Origin: Candidatus Omnitrophota bacterium
GTDB taxonomy: Bacteria > Verrucomicrobiota > Verrucomicrobiia > Limisphaerales > UBA1319
Length of the DNA stretch: 7,608 bases
Assembly: GCA_023473405.1 (NCBI GenBank)
Contig: JAMCZD010000465.1
Span: 1 to 7,608, forward strand
Direction: 5' to 3'
Numbering within the stretch: the first letter of the stretch is position 1; the number at the start of each line of letters is the position of its first letter. Made by a program: the position numbers and the translations under genes. Positions 6,190-7,608 of this stretch are shown piece by piece. The notes beneath the pieces are model-generated. The model did no database searches. It was given only the letters and a program-made list of their open reading frames with translations, and was not told the origin of the DNA.

Positions 6190-6207
6190 ATCGAACGTCA
6201 GTTCGAT
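6190..6207. other. Perfect 7-bp stem, 4-nt loop hairpin
   Basis: ATCGAAC-GTCA-GTTCGAT is a perfect inverted repeat with a tetraloop, about 200 bp downstream of the isomerase-like gene. There is no U-tract directly after it, so an intrinsic terminator is unlikely. It may be part of a small non-coding element or a protein site. Confidence 0.35.
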
Positions 6208-6215
6208 CGCCTTTC

Positions 6216-6446
6216 CTAGGGCATCTTGCCAACACACGCCCTGAACTCTTTGGCCTCCAGCCGTTTGGGTATATTCACCCAAGCGACGGCGGGTGCGTTG
6301 GGGAAGTCACCCCAGTGGTTCAGCCCGGCCAGCGGACAAGGCGCGCGCGGATGCCTCGAAACCCGGGAAATCAGGCCGGGGGCAAACTGATCCGAGCCTC
6401 CATTATGCCTTGTCTTGGTTGGCGGAAAACCGCGAAACCGGGCCAA
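6216..6446 (-). CDS. Doubtful 76-aa hypothetical ORF
   Basis: It starts at ATG 6446 (MARFRGFPPTKTRHNGG) and ends GLNHWGDFPNAPAV ... IPKRLEAKEFRACVGKMP. The C-terminal half looks protein-like, with mixed hydrophobic and charged residues and G/C-ending codons, while the N-terminal half is rich in Arg, Pro and His. No ribosome binding site, signal peptide or known domain is visible. It may be a remnant of a larger gene or a translated intergenic repeat. I do not recognise a family. Confidence 0.2.
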   Translation of the reverse strand: MARFRGFPPTKTRHNGGSDQFAPGLISRVSRHPRAPCPLAGLNHWGDFPNAPAVAWVNIPKRLEAKEFRACVGKMP

Positions 6447-6628
6447 AAATCCGGTGGGTTCAATTATTTACCGCTTCCCATCCGTCGGGACTCAAGAGTG
6501 TTCATCAGTCTGCTGGCATGCCTGATGCTCCACGCCTAAGCCGTTACATGTTAGTCGATTAGAACTCTTAACCAGATCAGACGGACCGAAAACATAAGAG
6601 AATAGAGTATTAGCATTAGCAAGTCATT

Positions 6629-7608
6629 ATGAAAACAAGTTTTTTTGCCATGGCGTCCGGGTTGGCCCTGCTGCTGGCCGCGCAAACCGCTTCGGCCGCG
6701 GCGATGATGGATTATTTGGGAGCCGGCACCGCATCGGCGCCCGCCGCGATCTCGGATGCGGACCCGGCGGCCCTGAGCACAAGCCTGCCCAGCCCGGCGA
6801 ACGGCGCGGTTTACCTGGCCCCGACCAACGAACTCCCGGTGGTTACCGTCATGGCCACCGACCCGAGCGCATCGGAGGTCGGCCAGGATACGGGGACCTT
6901 CCAAGTGACACGAACCGGCAGCACGAACGACGAGCTGACCGTATACTATTTGCTGGGTGGCACGGCAACCAATAGCGTGGATTATGAGATGCTCCCGGGT
7001 TATGTGAGCATCCCGGCGGGCACGACGACGGCGGACATCACGGTAACGCCGAAGCTGGATGCCGACCAGCAACTCCACACCAATGACACCGTCCTCCTGC
7101 AGTTGCATCCCGCGGTGGAAATCGACGCGACCCTGCCGGAGCTATACACCATAGGTTGGCCGAGCAATGCCGTGGTGACCATCGAAGAGAGCGTCCCGCC
7201 CGCCACCAACGTCCCGCCTGTCGTGCGCATGGTTCATCCGGAAGACGGCGCCGGCTACACCGCCCCGGCCAGGATCGTCCTGGTGGCTCAAGCCAAAGAC
7301 CCGGACGGCACGGTGACGAACGTCGAGTTCTTCGCCGGTGACACGAGCCTTGGTGTGGGCCGGTTGATGGCCTGGGATGATGAGGACACGCAAGCCGAAC
7401 CCGGATTCGCGCCCGCCTGGAATATTCTCGGCGGCGACCACTATATTTTCGTTTGGACGAATGTGCCGGCGGGTGAATATGTATTGACCGCCAAGGCAAC
7501 CGATGACCTGGGCGAAACCACCGGGTCTGACCCGGTCACCATCCACGTGGTCGAGCCGGCACAACTGCCGGTGGTCACCGTCGTCGCCAGCGATCCCGAT
7601 CCCCCCGA
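6629..7608 (+). CDS. Secreted Calx-beta / bacterial Ig-like modular protein, 5' part; 3' end outside window
   Basis: The frame from ATG 6629 is open for 326 codons to the right edge, with strongly G/C-biased third positions. Residues 1-23 (MKTSFFAMASGLALLLAAQT then ASA) are a standard signal peptide with an A-x-A site. Residues 69-187 form a Calx-beta domain: GTFQVTRTG, GGTATNSVDYEMLPGYVSIP, AGTTTADITVTP and NDTVLLQL. Residues 197-309 form a bacterial Ig-like domain of the Big_17 type: PVVRMVHPEDGAGYTAPARI, AKDPDGTVTNVEFFAGDTSL and AGEYVLTAKATDDLG. At 313-323 the sequence LPVVTVVASDP repeats LPVVTVMATDP (69-79), so a second Calx-beta module appears to start at the edge. Calx-beta domains often bind Ca2+, and such modular proteins are usually large adhesins or matrix proteins. 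No Shine-Dalgarno is visible; the start is fixed by the signal peptide. Confidence 0.88.
   Translation, partial: MKTSFFAMASGLALLLAAQTASAAAMMDYLGAGTASAPAAISDADPAALSTSLPSPANGAVYLAPTNELPVVTVMATDPSASEVGQDTGTFQVTRTGSTNDELTVYYLLGGTATNSVDYEMLPGYVSIPAGTTTADITVTPKLDADQQLHTNDTVLLQLHPAVEIDATLPELYTIGWPSNAVVTIEESVPPATNVPPVVRMVHPEDGAGYTAPARIVLVAQAKDPDGTVTNVEFFAGDTSLGVGRLMAWDDEDTQAEPGFAPAWNILGGDHYIFVWTNVPAGEYVLTAKATDDLGETTGSDPVTIHVVEPAQLPVVTVVASDPDPP

Larger units (their letters stand above)
5994..6628. other. 635-bp intergenic region with repeat-like and hairpin sequence
   Basis: No convincing gene is present. It contains a GC-rich block (6009-6145, separate entry), a hairpin at 6190-6207, a doubtful minus-strand ORF (6216-6446), an inverted repeat CATCAG-13 nt-CTGATG (6503-6527), and a tandem TTAGCA TTAGCA (6610-6621) just before the last gene. 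TTAACC (6568-6573) and CATAAG (6593-6598) are a weak promoter-like pair for that gene, but their 19-bp spacing makes this unconvincing. Confidence 0.5.

Noticed and set aside
6640..6646. Run of seven T in the signal-peptide codons of the Calx-beta gene as a phase-variation tract
   Set aside because: Seven bases is short for slipped-strand phase variation, and it encodes a normal Phe-Phe in the hydrophobic region.
6551..7564. Minus-strand frames opposite the Calx-beta gene
   Set aside because: The plus frame from 6629 has a signal peptide and clear Calx-beta and Ig-like motifs with no stop; the minus frames are Arg-rich shadows.
1..7608. CRISPR array, tRNA, rRNA, transposase or toxin-antitoxin genes
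   Set aside because: Read on both strands; no regularly spaced repeats, RNA-gene signatures or matching protein motifs were seen.

Overview
The window most likely comes from a member of the Verrucomicrobiota, probably the Limisphaerales/Pedosphaera group. This is inferred from protein style, not from a marker gene. The clues are a PEP-CTERM-like secreted protein of a type I associate with that group, a BspA-type leucine-rich-repeat protein ending in a 'QWTNYPARFYRLRSP'-type tail, a Tat-exported sugar-isomerase-fold protein, a Calx-beta/Ig-like surface protein, and weak or absent Shine-Dalgarno sequences before several genes.

Layout. 1-1276 (+): the 3' end of an Asp-box (BNR/sialidase-type propeller) protein, then a small PEP-CTERM-like protein 23 bp downstream. 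1302-2228 (-): a secreted LRR_5/BspA-like protein, convergent with the previous pair. 2256-2607: an intergenic stretch with at most a weak short ORF. 2608-4134 (-): a full-length ComM/YifB AAA+ ATPase, the only housekeeping-type gene here. 4135-4415: a divergent spacer holding a 12-bp bulged inverted repeat (4177-4209) and short overlapping ORFs. 4416-5993 (+): a Tat-signal protein with an L-fucose-isomerase-like C-terminal region. 5994-6628: 635 bp without a convincing gene, with a GC-rich repeat-like block, a small hairpin and one doubtful minus-strand ORF. 6629-7608 (+): the 5' part of a large secreted Calx-beta/Ig-like protein that stays open to the right edge.

How the genes relate. Five of the six solid genes encode exported proteins, so the window reads as an envelope/surface and carbohydrate-related accessory region around a conserved comM. 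Apart from the BNR/PEP-CTERM pair nothing looks like an operon. Base composition changes sharply: the left 1.3 kb is visibly AT-richer than comM and everything right of it. I found no CRISPR array, rRNA, tRNA, transposase, toxin-antitoxin or defence genes, and no clear evidence of an undescribed multi-gene system. The most worthwhile leads are the loss of the usual cysteine cluster in ComM, the exported isomerase-fold protein, and the structured non-coding segments.
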